From NCBI GenBank assembly GCA_022496805.1, contig CM040087.1, positions 9,684,001 through 9,748,000 of the forward strand: a DNA stretch of 64,000 bases, read 5' to 3'. This DNA comes from Pohlia nutans. Its lineage: Eukaryota > Streptophyta > Bryopsida > Bryales > Mniaceae. This document shows positions 12,084-24,106 of this stretch, piece by piece. The notes under the pieces were generated by a model. The model saw only the letters and a list, made by a program, of their open reading frames with translations. It ran no database searches and was not told the origin of the DNA. The position numbers and the translations under genes are program-made. How positions within the stretch are numbered: position 1 is the stretch's first letter; every line of letters begins with the position of its first letter.

Positions 12084-12297
12084 TGAACCCCTAAGCGTCC
12101 TATGCAGATAATGACATGTAATTAACATTTGTTACCAACAAGAAGTTCTTAATTATGATCTCAAGAACTGCATTGATCTAAATTCCAACTTCTCTATTGA
12201 TCTCAAACCCATTAAAGATATGAATTCATTCAATGTACAAGAAATATACACCGTATTCTACTTGTTGCAATAGCATTTTCAGACGTTTAGGGTTTAA
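12084..12297. mobile_element. Small degenerate TTAA element
   Basis: The left end reads TTGAACCCCTAAGCGTCC and the right reads CAGACGTTTAGGGTTTAA, resembling the inverted CCCTAAACGTC ends of other TTAA elements here. The flanking tetranucleotide on the left is mutated. No family member of similar interior was recognised. Confidence 0.5.
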
Positions 12298-12315
12298 CCT
12301 TGTGCACAGTTCTTT

Positions 12316-12513
12316 TTGTTTTTGCAGTCTGCAAAAATACATTCTACTTCATCCGTTTTAGATGTCTGGCTGTATGATGGCACGTTCCGAACTTCGTGCC
12401 GGAAGCAGCGACGTCGACGTCAGCCCTCACCCCGGTGGCTGCCTCCATCGACCGACACGGCATCGACCAGCTCTACACGAGCCGCTCAGGCACAGGATTC
12501 AACTCACCTGCAG
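12316..12513 (+). other. Putative exon, unrecognised gene, unit 2
   Basis: A GC-rich open frame follows tttttgcag and ends at CCTGCAG|GTTTG. In the frame read from 12316 it is Arg/Ser/Thr-rich and ends DSTHLQ. The aligned donor of unit 1 ends DSSSLQ in the corresponding frame. Two frames are open across most of the segment and none matches a family I know. It may be a first exon or non-coding. Confidence 0.3.
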
Positions 12514-12649
12514 GTTTGTGGATGTGCTCTTAATTTGAAGTTAATTGGTAGGGAAGACGGAGATGGACATGGTCTTCACATTGCAGCCAGTAAGTAACCT
12601 AGTTTTGCGTTTTGTTCACTTTTGAATATGAAAGTGGGAAATGACGCAG

Positions 12650-12772
12650 GTTCTTTCTCTGCAACGTAACCCCAATGGTGCACCGGCCGTACGTCTGTTT
12701 CTCATCGAACTGGGAACACATGAAGCTGCCAAGAACTCTGAAGTCAGCAAAGTATTGCAAGCATCGCTGTCG
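12650..12772 (+). other. Putative 41-codon internal exon, unrecognised gene, unit 2
   Basis: It lies between a plausible acceptor (gacgcag|) and a strong donor (|GTAAGTGAG), is exactly 123 bp, and is open in the phase left by the donor at 12513. The peptide contains GAPAVRLFLIELGTHEAAKN. No domain is recognised. The aligned segment in unit 1 does not keep the frame, so this could be a lineage-specific gene, a pseudogene or non-coding RNA. Confidence 0.3.
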
Positions 12773-14344
12773 GTAAGTGAGCTCTAGTTATCATTCATCA
12801 CATGTTGAAAGAGGACAGGCTAAGTCACGAGCACTCTTAATCCCTACCATGTATAATATACATAACATCGTTTTCGTCATTTTTGTGAAGGCGAGAAGCC
12901 GAGTTTGTGATACACAGATTTTACGTGCTCACTGTTCTCACATAGTATCCACAATGTTCTCTAGCTACAAGGGTACAAGACGTACTGACACGTCCACATG
13001 AAGTGATGTAACTTCCTTGTCCTAATTTTTGGTGAGTTTGAATACTAACTCAATGAGAGCTCTGAATCAGCAGATATGGTGATTTTTTAAACAGAACGAC
13101 GTACCACAAACCTGACTAGATTGATGCCGTTACATAGGGGTCCTAAACATTTTTTCCGGGTAAAGAATGGATGGTTTGGCCTCATTTTTTACCCCATTTA
13201 GCGTTGTGTCCAAAAGTGCAAATTGGGAGTCGGGGGTCAAACTTTGACTCCTTTTCTGACTAGCTTGAGGGGAAAAAAAACTTCTTCGGTGTAAAAATCC
13301 CTCACTTTTACCCCCACCCCAATGTTGGCCCCGAGGTCAAACTGTGAAGGTTCCTGTGTTATATCACGTAATGTAAGGTTGTCTCAAGTTTGGTCTTAAG
13401 ACTGATAGAATTGAGAGCGATGAATCATAAAACATATATCCGGATCAGTGAATACTTTAGTAGATACATTCCTGTACAGTAATTAACTAGACCGGTACTA
13501 ATTTTAGTGCCAAGTTTAGGGACCCTGTGTTGGGGCTATTGTTATGTGTTCTTCACACTTTCAGTCTGGGGACTGATGTTGAAGTTAGTCTATTCTGCTA
13601 TTGATTTATCCTCGATCGTACCATTCCCTTGACTAAAACATTACTAGTATATTAGCCCTCTTTTTATATTAGCCCCTTCAAGCACATGTATCTTGACGCT
13701 AGGCTAGTGATAAAAATTCTTCCAGTGGATGTACGTTGCCCGTGGCATAAAATATAGATTCTCTCAAATCCACTTGTAATATAAGAGTTAAGTTTTCGCA
13801 ATGAATTATTCCTTCATTTGTTTTCAAAAAGAAGCTGGCTTCATACTATCATGCAAATATTCATGAGTCGCGATGAGATGTAGATTCGTGACAGAACTCG
13901 AAGTTGCTAATGCCACCTACACTCTTTACTTAAACGCCTAGAACTGTCTCCTTGATTAGTGTGGATTTTGAAATAAGTTCAGTGCTCTACCTATCATGGA
14001 AGCATAGCAGTGGGAATAGCGTTGTTGAATGCAAGATGATCGATTGGTGCAGTAGATAACTTATTAGTAGCTAACTAAACTCTCGACCACTCTTTCTTTT
14101 GGACCCTGACTTAATTGTGTGGGTTCTTTATCTGGCTTGGTCTAGAGAACAATTAGAGAACAATTCGTACTGATCTGTTCGTGTTCATTACGTTTTCAGG
14201 TTCCGCTTGAGGTGACCAAGGGTGAGCAATTGGGCTAGAATGTACTATCGGGAACCTCCCGTGTATTAGCCCCTATAGAATGTCGCCAGGGAGTACATTT
14301 TCCGAAGTGAGGTTCTCGATATATACTACATGAGTTCCCAAGCA

Positions 14345-14522
14345 GAGTCGTCGTTTCTTACTACGGAGGATTTGTTCGTGGTCATGTTTCACTGTACAAC
14401 AGTACAAGCTTGTCCTACGTGACGAATCGCACTCATCAAATCCAAACAAAAAATTGGTGAGTGCAAAGTGGCGTTGTTTGACTCACAGAAGGAGTGAAAA
14501 GCGACGCCTTCTCCTTGTAGTG
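14345..14522. mobile_element. CACTACAAGGAGA-type MITE, degenerate copy b
   Basis: The right part reads gtgagtgcaaagtggcgttg and ends CTCCTTGTAGTG, as in the complete copy at 43350-43558. The left end is degenerate. A third copy follows at 14707-14878. Confidence 0.55.
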
Positions 14523-14706
14523 ACGGCTGAATAAATTTTAACTCAAGCAAAGTAGCTCCTGGTACAAATATCTGTGACAGGTAAATACTCTAGACCCTGG
14601 TTGATTGTACTATGCACACCTTCTCTTCGATTCAAAAAGAAAGTTAGAAAGAAATACGTGGCATTAGTAAGACACGTCCACTGCTTTTGTTCTGATGGCC
14701 GGTCAG

Positions 14707-14878
14707 TACAAGCAGAGTCATTTCTCACTCTCTAGAGGATTCTGTTCATTGTCACTTTTTACTGTAAATGCTTGTCTTGTGTGACGAATCGCACACACCA
14801 AGTTCAACCAAAAAATTAGTGAGTGCAAAGTGGTGCCGTTTGACTCACAAAAGGAGTGAAAAGTGATGCCTTCTCCTT
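14707..14878. mobile_element. CACTACAAGGAGA-type MITE, degenerate copy c
   Basis: Its interior closely matches 14345-14522 and 43350-43558 (gacgaatcgcac, aaaaaattagtgagtgcaaa, gaaaagtgatgccttctcc). It ends at ttgttgtgg instead of TTGTAGTG. It is a neighbour of copy b, so either two insertions or a local duplication. Confidence 0.55.
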
Positions 14879-15539
14879 GTTGTGGCTTCACACCATTCAC
14901 ATGGGGCGGGATGTGTGTGCGTTGTGGTAAGTAGCCTGACAAAATTAATTTTATTTAACTCTCTATTGTGTAGAAGGAACGCATGTAAGAAAGTGAAAAC
15001 AATGCAGAAAAAAAAAAAGAACAATTGGAAATTTGAGGCAGGGTAGTACATTCATTTAGTGGAGATTTGAATAAAATTGATTTTGCCAAGCTACTTACGC
15101 ACGCACATCCTATTGCATGTGGTTGATGTGATTCAACCATCAATGGTCAGTAGTGCTTGCATTTAGAGAAGACAAGCTTCAACAATGCGCAAATTATATT
15201 TTAGTGTACATGAATTTTTACCTTCATGAGGAACGCAACTGCGGTAGCAAGGGCTGGTGTGAATGGGCCATGAGCCACGTACTGCTCTTTTTTGTTTTTT
15301 TCCTTTTCCGAGCTGTTCTGTTGCAAGTAATGACGTCACCATTCTTTAGGAATGTGCCAGGAATGTGCACGAATGACGTCTTGAGTAGTTGTCGGTACAC
15401 GTGATAGTGTGTTTATTTATTTTTAATTTTGTTTTACACAGATCAAGGACATTCAATTGTCAGAAAGAAACAGATATGTGAGGGAAGTGAAATTTACACT
15501 TGCTAAGAGAATTCACACCTGTGCACTTTATATTAGATG

Positions 15540-15786
15540 AAATTATTCATCTACATTTGAAGAGTCTTTGCATTTACACTCCCTCACCCTTGCACATCCG
15601 AGTAGTGCACATCAAATAGTCAATGAACCAATCACAAGTACAATGTGGGATATAGTCAACTAAACAGTGATTTGAAGGGTCATTTCTTATCATACTAAGA
15701 TGGAGAGTCGTGGCATTTTTGAAGGGCCTTTGGCACTTTTCATTTAGTTTTGAAGTGTGAGAAACTTGGGAGGGTATGGGTGCTCG
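15540..15786. mobile_element. Harbinger-like MITE, family H1 copy b (inverted, degenerate)
   Basis: It reads as the complement of 8538-8848 and parallels 23815-24106: aattattcatctacatt, caaatagtcaatgaaccaatc, gggagggtatgggtgctc. The left terminus is eroded. Confidence 0.6.
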
Positions 15787-15789
15787 GGG

Positions 15790-16627
15790 GGGGCCGCCAG
15801 GGCCTACTCTAAGCTAAAAAGGCAAAAAGAGGGGGAGGGGGAGGGAAAAAAGAAAAAAGGAGAGGGAGGAGAAAAAAAGAAAAAAGAAATAGAATTGAGC
15901 GTTGAGATCTCCTTGACCGTGCATCTGCTTGTTACGTTATTGGTACCGTTAGAAAGCTTTTGACAAAGAGAGGTGCACCAAAGTCATATCATTGCTTTTA
16001 GAGGTACATCGCAAGAGTTTTGGATTTTTGAGTGATTTTTGACATCATAAATTGAATTAAAATTTGAAGAATTAAAATTGGGAGTTTTTGATGTCATTCT
16101 TGGCATCGTTAAAAAGCTCTCTATAAGTAGGGATGCACCAAAGTCATTCCGTAAGTATTGAATCTATGGCGTAAAAGTAATGGATTCTTAATCAAATTTC
16201 CTCACCATGAATTGAAATAAAATTATGAATAAATAAATCAAAAAATAAAATAAAAAGCAGAAGCATCGCTAAATACGGGGAGGCCAACATCACACGGCCA
16301 CACTAGTTGTTGTCTATAATTCCAACATGAGAATTACAATGATCTTTAATTTTAAATAGAAAATAACAAAAAAACAACTTTGTTAGTAGTTAAGGTGAAA
16401 AAATTGTTTTAAACTGAATTTTTAAATCAAATTAAATTTCCTTAAATAATAAAATTGATCTTGAATAGGATTTTAAAATATCAAAATAAAATTTGATTCA
16501 TTTTTATTTTATTCTAACTTCTTTTTTTTAGGTTTTAGGGTATTCTAAAAAAAATACGATATTGAATCATTTTGCATTGTTGGAAAAAAGTAATATTTAA
16601 TATTGATAAATTGATTGTAAATTCTAT
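15790..16627. other. AT-rich non-coding stretch
   Basis: A purine-rich low-complexity block (15825-15890) is followed by AT-rich DNA with no recognised gene or element. Confidence 0.4.
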
Positions 16628-16802
16628 TACTATAAAGAACCCATGTTTTTTATGACGCATTTTAGGTGACATCACGATGTTTTCATGTTAAGAATAACAT
16701 CAAACGTAATATTCCGGAAGTTACGTTTGATGTTATTTTTAACATTAAAACATTGTGATGTCACCTAAAATGCATTATAAAAAACATGAGCTTCTTATAG
16801 TG
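16628..16802. mobile_element. CACTA-type hairpin MITE
   Basis: The palindrome is centred on attCCGGaag near 16714, with long complementary arms containing acgcattttaggtgacatca and its partner. The right end is CTTCTTATAGTG and the left is the mutated TACTATAAAGAA. Both sides are flanked by TAT, a 3-bp target duplication as expected for CACTA elements. Confidence 0.75.
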
Positions 16803-18891
16803 TATATAATAAATGAGGTAATCTAAATTGAAATGAAAATAAATGAAATTATGTAGTAAAGTGAAGAATATACAAAATGATTACAATTAGAGTTGTCATT
16901 TTATTTTTACGAAAAAACATGTGCTGAATAACATGTGTTGAAAAAACATGTATCTACATAACAAAAATGAAAGCCGATGCTCTCTAAAATTCATCAATAT
17001 TACAATTAAAATCTCCATATCATCATAGTTTTACATATGTGATAAAAACTATATACCGGTATTGAATCAACACATAAATAGAACATGCCAAAGTGTTTTT
17101 GGAAATTATAAGTAGTTTTTGCCGAATTTCACATAAACTAATTTTTGAAATTTCCAAAATGATGAAAAATTACCAATTTTTACACATCTTAATATTATTT
17201 GAGTGATCAAGCATGAGTTTTGGTGGAAGAAAGAATTGGTCTTGTGATCAAATTCATTCTAAGTCACTCCCAAATGACATGGGATAAGAAGATCTTGCAA
17301 GCCCATGTGAATTCTTGCTACACCATATTTTTCAGTAGACTTTGGTGCACATTTGAGCATAGAGAATGATTTTATTTTTAAAGTTTTCAACTAAGAAAAG
17401 CTAGAAGGCCAAGTCATCTTTCACGCCCAAAAACAATTTTGTGATTTGAAGTTCTTATGAATAAGATGTGGACAAATTTCAGTAAGATGGTGAAGAATGT
17501 GCATGAGTTGAATGATAAGAAAATGTGTTGTGATCAGATTTTCGAGGCTCAATTGTGCATAGTAAACTAACTTATTTTCAATACTGATCAACAAAGAAAA
17601 GTTTCACAATCAAGCAATCTTTCACCTCCAAAAATAATTTTGTGATTTGGAATTTTAATTATTGAGTTATGCACATTTTTGTAAAGGAGTTAACCGGTGA
17701 ATAGTCAACTTTAAAGCAATTGTCCTACTTTGTCCTATCCAAGAATGAGACCCCACGGGGGGGTGCACTCTACATTATGTTTGAGAATTTCGTGCGTTCA
17801 TGACCCCTTCTAAACTGACCCCCCTTGCATACGAGAGGTTATATGTCTAAATACCTTTGTATACATATATATTCCGTTTTAAATATATGTTTAGTGTAAA
17901 TATACGTGAATATTTTTAGTTTTAAATGTGTTGATTGTATGTATACGTAATACGGCAGTGTTCAAATTAATACCCCTTTTGTGCACTCACGTATACTCGT
18001 ACATGTTTAGTACAGTGCACCCCCCGAGTATGGGTGGTCATGCTTTAATTTCATTTATAGCCCTTTGCAGCAAAGGCGCATGACACAAGAGGTTGCCGTG
18101 AGAGCAAGTAGGATGAGGCCAATGTAAAGCAATTTTTCCACGCTGTAGCCACAAGGGATGGTGGAAATGAGACCTAATGAGGCACATTGTTGTGACTCAA
18201 GTCTCTTGACCATGTCAAAAAGCTACATTGTTTACTTTTTGAAGATCACAATTGCATTTCATTTTCTTATGTTGTGTTTGTTATAAATTGTTGATGTTTG
18301 ACGAGGCATGCGTTGATATTTGGTGCTTTATAATGGGGTGAGAATGTGAGATTTGCCAATGGATATAGCCAGCTTTAGCAAGGTCATGGTATAGAGCCAT
18401 TTAGGTTGCAAAGAGTTGTGCATAACCTAATTCATTAACATAAAATCTAAACTTTTATAGGTTGAAAGTTGCAATTTGTGGATAAGTGAGTATAATTGCC
18501 GTGAGTGTTAAAGGCTCTCTGTGTGTTCATAACATTCTTGAATCTAGAACTCTTCACCCTTTTAGAAAATCGTCCATAATACCACAAGATTCCAATTTTA
18601 TCCCAATTTTTACCTCACCTTGTACAATTTTATCTCAAGTGGTAATTGTATTATAGAAATGAAGATAAAACCTTTGTATAATAGACAAAATTTATTTTTA
18701 AAAATCTTTTGTTGTCAATTGTTTTGAATCTTCTTTATCTCTTTTTTCTTTAAAGTCTATATTTATGCATAAAGAATAATACTATTAAATATTATAGAGG
18801 CTCAAAAAGGATATTCTCACACTAGTGCAAGAACGCTGTGAGGTTGGCCTGACACTCATTTTCTTCGTTTTCCTTTATTTTTTAATTTTTT
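16803..18891. other. AT-rich non-coding stretch with a weak internal repeat
   Basis: No gene is seen. Two segments near 17350-17490 and 17590-17700 resemble each other (aatcatctttcac-like followed by aa(c/t)aattttgtgatttg), an old tandem duplication. Confidence 0.4.
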
Positions 18892-20104
18892 TTAACCCCT
18901 AAAGGACCAAGTGTCCTAATTAGGACATTTAGAGAATCGGGTAGGTTCCGGTGAACACATTTTAATCGAATTTTGAAGGAAATTTAATAGTAGATTCCCC
19001 AATGTGCCACGAAAATGGGGATTCTTTTTTTTGGAATTCCGACATTGTATGTGAAAGTTATGAGGGGAAATGTGTTTTTTTCGGGAGAAAGGGCAGCGGG
19101 GCAGTAGAGAAATAGTTGAATTTTAGGGGGGGGCATCAAGATGGACGGTGTGTGGAAAATGGGGTGGACTGTGGGGGCAGAAGACCACCCCGTTTTCCAA
19201 GCTCATAATTTTAAAAAAAAATCATATTATTTTAAAATTTTAAAATTTATTTTTTATTAAAAATTTATTATTTTAAACTGAAAAGTATTATTTTAAATTA
19301 AAAATATTATTTTTAACTAAAAGTTCAATTTCATAATTAAAAATATTATTTAAAATTTTGAAAAATAAAATTATTTTTAGAAAATAAAAAATAAAAAATA
19401 AAAATCGTTCAATGAGGGACTGCCAGGTGGCAGTGTACCTTGAGAGTTAGTGGGGTCATGAACATTGAATGGGTTGGCACTTCAATTCCCTTCCTCCACC
19501 CTTTATTTCCCCCCTAACCCCCAAAATTCTTAGAAAATGTGCTACCCGTCTTCTAAAACTTGGAGATTTATTTTTTTTTCAATTTTTTTTTCGCCATTTT
19601 GTAGAGGGTAGAATGCACTTGTGTTTCACCGCTCGGATTTGTATTTTAAATAAAGAAAGTCGAAAATATTGCAATTCCAAAAACATATAGTCTTTTCTAA
19701 ACTTTTAAACCCCCAGCAAGTGCAAGGTGTTATTCAACATCCTAAACATCTCCAAACGCAACGAAAATTGGTACACAACTAAGTTACATCATATAGAATG
19801 TGAAAGTGAAGTGCGACAAGTTTCGGTAGTGAGGTTTTTTTGATGTAGATGTGGTCAAACGCATCTGAACTTTTCGGGCATGTGTTTTTTTGGGGTGTTT
19901 TTTTCCATCAAACGCAATTATCTTGCAATCCGTGCGGTCAAAATGAACGAAATTTGTTGTGTATGTTTTTCAAATAGTTTAGGACAAGATCTTATGGTTA
20001 GAAGGTAAAAAATAACATTCTTTTGTATTTTTTGCATGGGGGAGTAAAAATGGCAGCATTGGAGTGTTTTTGGAGGAAAAACACTCCGGTCCTTTAGGGG
20101 TTAA
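18892..20104 (+). mobile_element. TTAA-flanked piggyBac-type element, family pB1 copy B
   Basis: TTAA at 18892-18895 and 20101-20104 bound ends CCCCTAAAGGACC and GGTCCTTTAGGGG. Apart from the AT-rich microsatellite zone, it is nearly identical to 895-2101 across 1.2 kb, including long identical runs around 19700-20080. This suggests recent spread of this family even though no transposase is encoded. Confidence 0.85.
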
Positions 20105-20322
20105 AGTCCGTTTCCATTATTGTTGTTTTTGTTTTTGTTGGATTTACTGCAGTATTGTAATGACATTGTTATCAATGCTCTGTTTTCTGTTTATTGATTT
20201 TTCCAAGCTCCTTTGAGTTTACAATTTCCTCTGCATTCTTCAAGAGTACCTCAGAGCAAGTACCTCAGACTCTTAGAGCAAGTCCAGCAGCTCCAGACCA
20301 AATATGTCCATCAAGTATTAAT

Positions 20323-22376
20323 TTAACCCCTAAAGCACCACAACTATGTTCCCCGCGTCACTGAGGCGCGGAAAGCTAGAGCGGCTCGGTTGCCGGCTCC
20401 GGCGATCTCAGCCGTCCATTCCCCCTTGCACATCCGCTGGTGGCCATCGTCCGAGGTGGCAGGAGTGGCTGACGGGCAGCCCGACTTTAGGCACAGAAAA
20501 CTATACACGACGCAGTAAACTTTCTGACAGCCGCGCTGGTGGATGGGAACGCGGGAACATGGGAACTGAGTTGAAGGCTATTGGGTTCCACCGAGTTGAA
20601 GGCATTGGGCTCCAGCGTCCCAGGCCAGCATGTTCCGCTCATTTCACTCATTTCTCTGTACTGCAGGGAGTGCAGGCTCATAACAAAATTATACCATTTT
20701 CATCTTCTGAACCATTTGTATATCCAAATTAGAAGCACATTTAAGCTTTCAAACTAAAATCCAAACATGTTTCGAAAACACTTGGACAAAATTAACAAAT
20801 TTTCATGACTATTTAAATTTATTTAATTTTATTTAATTTTATTTTTCCATATATAATGCCTTGCCTCTAAAACCCCTGGTGGTCTTTAACCCCTAAATGT
20901 ATCAACCCTTTGAACAAAAGTAGATTCTAACCTCAAAAGTAGATATTAGCATGGCTAACATGTACATGAGGTGTACAGGAGAAGACCATTGCAAGCATAA
21001 AATCTACCCAACAAATTTGACATACTTGTAGTTGGAGGCCTCTCCAATATTATCAACAACTCCCCATCACAAGAGATTTATTGTAATTGGTAGAGAATTT
21101 AATAGGCTTTCCAAGGTGACTTGGATGAAAATCATTCGAGATAGTATGAGAAAGTTACAAGGCTTCGAATTTGTTCGTGATTCAGTTTCTGGACGTTGGG
21201 ACGTTTAGGAGTTATCCCTTTAACGTCCGATTCAAAATGTTTACCATTACGAAAGAAACTCGGTTCCAACAGCCTACAAAAAAACATGATAACAATCTCA
21301 AATCTTTTACCTAAAAAGAAGCTCTAAGTCAAATAAATGCAGATGTGCAGCTTGATCGGTCACTCACTCGAACAAAGATCAAATCCTGTCTCTAAATCTA
21401 ACTGATGCGCAAAGCTCCGATTCTCGATCAATTCACAAGCAGTATATTATGAGCGATTCACAAGGTGTATGTTATGAACCTGCACTCTCTGCAGAAGAAT
21501 GGTTCAGAAAAATTCACAAGGTGTATGTTATGAGCCTGCACTCCCTGCAGTACAGAGACTGAGTGAAATCTCAGGAACATGGTAATGCCTTCAACCCCCT
21601 TCAACTCAGTTCCCATGTTCCCGTGTTCCCATCCACCAGCGCGGCTGTCAGAAAGTTTACTGCGTCGTGTATAGTTTTCTGTGCCTGAAGTCGGGCTGCC
21701 CATCAGCCACTCCTGCCACCTCGGACGATGGCCACCGGCGGATGTGCAAGGGGGAATGGACGGCTGAGATCGCCGGAGCCGGCAACCGAGCCGCTCTGGG
21801 TTTCTGCGCCTCAGTGACGCGGCTATGTTCCTCTCCAAATATTCCAAAGTATCCCTTCTCATAAAAAGACAAATACGTTTTGATCTATGACCTTTTTGAT
21901 CAATCCAATTGTGGGATATTTCACGCAACTTGAATTTATCACAACTTACAAATTTTCAACCGTTTAGGGTTCTTCAATAGTAAGATTATAAGCTTCAAAG
22001 TTGGTTGCACCTTTTTTTCTAGCATGGTGCCCATATTTGAAACTTTCTGAAAATGTTGAAAATGAAAAGTTTAGTCTTAAATTTGGTAAAATGAATTTGG
22101 CAATTGTGTGCATGAGGGTGTTAGGTCATTGGGTGCAAAAATTTAGATGCATAGCTCATTGTATGAAATTTTTCAGGAGGTGCCTATAGTTAGGTTTTTC
22201 ATCTTTGCATAATTGCATCTTTTGATTTATACATCACATACGTACGCAAATTACCATCCCAAATTTGTTACAAAGAGTAGAATGACCACAAAAAATCTTA
22301 AGAATTGAGGATCAATACTCATTCTACAGTGAGCGGACCGAACTTGGAAAATCAGCCTTGGCAGTAGAGGGGTTAT
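20323..22376. mobile_element. Composite TTAA element with GC-rich inverted arms
   Basis: The left end TTAACCCCTAAAGCACC follows tgtccatcaagtattaat, the same flank that precedes element D at 31016. The proposed right end AGTAGAGGGGTTAT is followed by gggtcatttt, again as after element D. Inside are inverted arms (20343-20715 and 21495-21838) of about 350 bp, GC-rich in an AT-rich neighbourhood, and a nested element at 20886-21215. The arms carry long open frames that are translations of the same repeat, not a known family. Outer boundaries are tentative. Confidence 0.45.
20886..21215. mobile_element. pB5-family TTAA MITE, short form
   Basis: The left end is TTAACCCCTAAATGTATC. The right end ACGTTTAGGAGTTAT has a mutated TTAA. 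The interior is the same as the two outer portions of 60747-62462 joined together, so this is the form without the 1.38-kb foldback insertion. Confidence 0.7.
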
Positions 22377-22385
22377 GGGTCATTT

Positions 22386-22964
22386 TTAACCCGTAAACGT
22401 CCAACCATCTAGAATGTGGATGATGGAGAGAATCAAACTTAGATTTCTTATCTGTCATGGACTTTTTGCAGTGTGGATTTTTTACTATATATCTTGTGGG
22501 AAGTTAGCTTAATGCATGTGTTATTCGATTAGAAAGTTGATGACTTGTGCGAAACTTTTATGCCTCATTTCATGTTGTAGTGATTCACCCATAATTTCAA
22601 AGACTTGAGTGTAAAAGTGCTCTTAAAAAACTCAACTTATAAAATCAAGCAACCAAAAAATCTCCAAAAATCACTACACTTAGACTATTACAATTCAATC
22701 AATGATAACAAATTTCATGTACAAATTGTTAATATCTTATTTGTAATCAAATTACAAAAGAATTTTCAAATTTTCAAATTCCGATTTTATAGAAAAATAT
22801 CAGTGATAGCAATTGCAAATCTAACTGTATGGATAGAATCTAGAATTTATAATGAACAAGTTTAATTCATACATCAAGTTTTGAATACCCTTTGCGTTGC
22901 ATTTTATAATGCATCTTTGCAAAACTGTTGAATTCGGTGAGGAGTGAGGATATTTGGGGATTAA
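22386..22964. mobile_element. pB4-family TTAA element, fullest copy
   Basis: TTAACCCGTAAACGTCC on the left pairs with GGATATTTGGGGATTAA on the right. The interior (cacttagactattac, gatagcaattgcaaatctaa, gcatctttgcaaaac) recurs at 3805-4357, 22961-23236, 41030-41592 and 53695-53840. It abuts the next copy at a shared TTAA (22961-22964). Confidence 0.65.
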
Positions 22965-23236
22965 CCCCTAACCGTCCAACCATGCATATTTTGCATGATG
23001 TACGGATTTGAAATCGGTTTTCTCGTCCATCATGCACTTTTTATGGGAAGTTATCGAAAAGAGTTTGAGTTTCAAGTTTCAATTTTTAATTTTTTTTAGA
23101 AAATATTAGTAATAGCAATCGCAAATCTAACCTTATGGATAGAATTTAAAATTCATAATGTACAACCTTTATTCAAACATCAAGTTCAAGTGTCAAAATG
23201 CAATCATTTTAACCTCTAAACTTCAGAGCGTTTAGG
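22961..23236. mobile_element. pB4-family element, internally deleted copy
   Basis: It starts TTAACCCCTAACCGTCCAAC directly after the preceding copy and ends near GAGCGTTTAGG. It retains agcaatcgcaaatctaac and aaaattcataatgtacaac of the family but lacks the left half. The stretch 23237-23814 shows no gene. Confidence 0.5.
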
Positions 23237-23814
23237 AACTGAAGAACTAACAAATTCAAACCTACCCTATGTTCTCATCAATGCTTGAATGAAAGTCATC
23301 TAAATTTTTGGAGATACTTCACGAAGTTGTCGTCCTATCCAATGGTTGAATTTAGATAGTCAGACTTGATGACACAGTTTTCTAAAATTACAAATGTAGA
23401 AGTATATCAAGTTGTTGACCAAGCCAAAATTACATTGAGTGTAGTTCAAAAATGGCCTTGCAAAAAAGAGGTCACAGATTTAAGAAACACAAAAATTTCA
23501 AAGAATCACCACATTTATGAGTATCTCATTTCAAATTTATTCCAACAGATTTTACTCAAAACTAAATAAATAAATAAATAAATGTATACATTTTTGGAAG
23601 GCACTAGAAGACAAGAATTGAGGTCTCAAGAACCACCGATGCTCCACCCATTTCGGTACAAAGGAAATTTATACTCTAGAATCCTCCTATTTCCACCCAT
23701 ATCGGTGGAGCTTCCTCCTTTGGAGGACCGACCGACCACCCACTGCCCCCCTTGCATGGAAGTCGACCCTTAGAGTCAGGGTTGAAAATCACTCTAATTT
23801 ATCAGAGCATTCCC

Positions 23815-24106
23815 ACCCATGCACGCTAGGATTAACCCTCTCAAATTATTCATCTACATGTGAAGGGCCCTTGCACTCACACTCCCCCACCCTTGCACGC
23901 CCTTCACGTATCAAAAGTGCGCATCAAATAGTCAATGGACCAATCACAAGTAGAATGAGAGGAATAATCATCGAATAGTCAACTCAATAGTGATTTCAAG
24001 TCCCAATTTTTAACACGCTAGAATCCAGAGTCAAGAAGCATTTTGAAAGGCCCCTTGAAACTTTTCATCCACTTGAGACCCTCTGAGGCCATGGGTGGCC
24101 ATGCTC
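23815..24106. mobile_element. Harbinger-like MITE, family H1 copy c
   Basis: GAGCATTCCCACCCATG and GGCCATGCTC are inverted ends flanked by TCA on both sides. The interior is complementary to the copy at 24684-24995. Confidence 0.75.

Larger units (their letters stand above)
12300..15420 (+). repeat. Diverged tandem segmental duplication, unit 2
   Basis: Collinear counterpart of 5400-9250, with matching order of short conserved blocks but no continuous identity, so the duplication is old. It lacks the MITE found in unit 1 but has gained two CACTA-like MITE copies (14345-14522, 14707-14878). Apart from the two exon-like segments at its start I see no gene. Confidence 0.55.

Noticed and set aside
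20346..21928. Long GC-rich open frames on both strands (128 and 156 codons) with matching peptides
   Set aside because: They are the two arms of one inverted repeat; similarity of the peptides follows from the DNA. No known domain.
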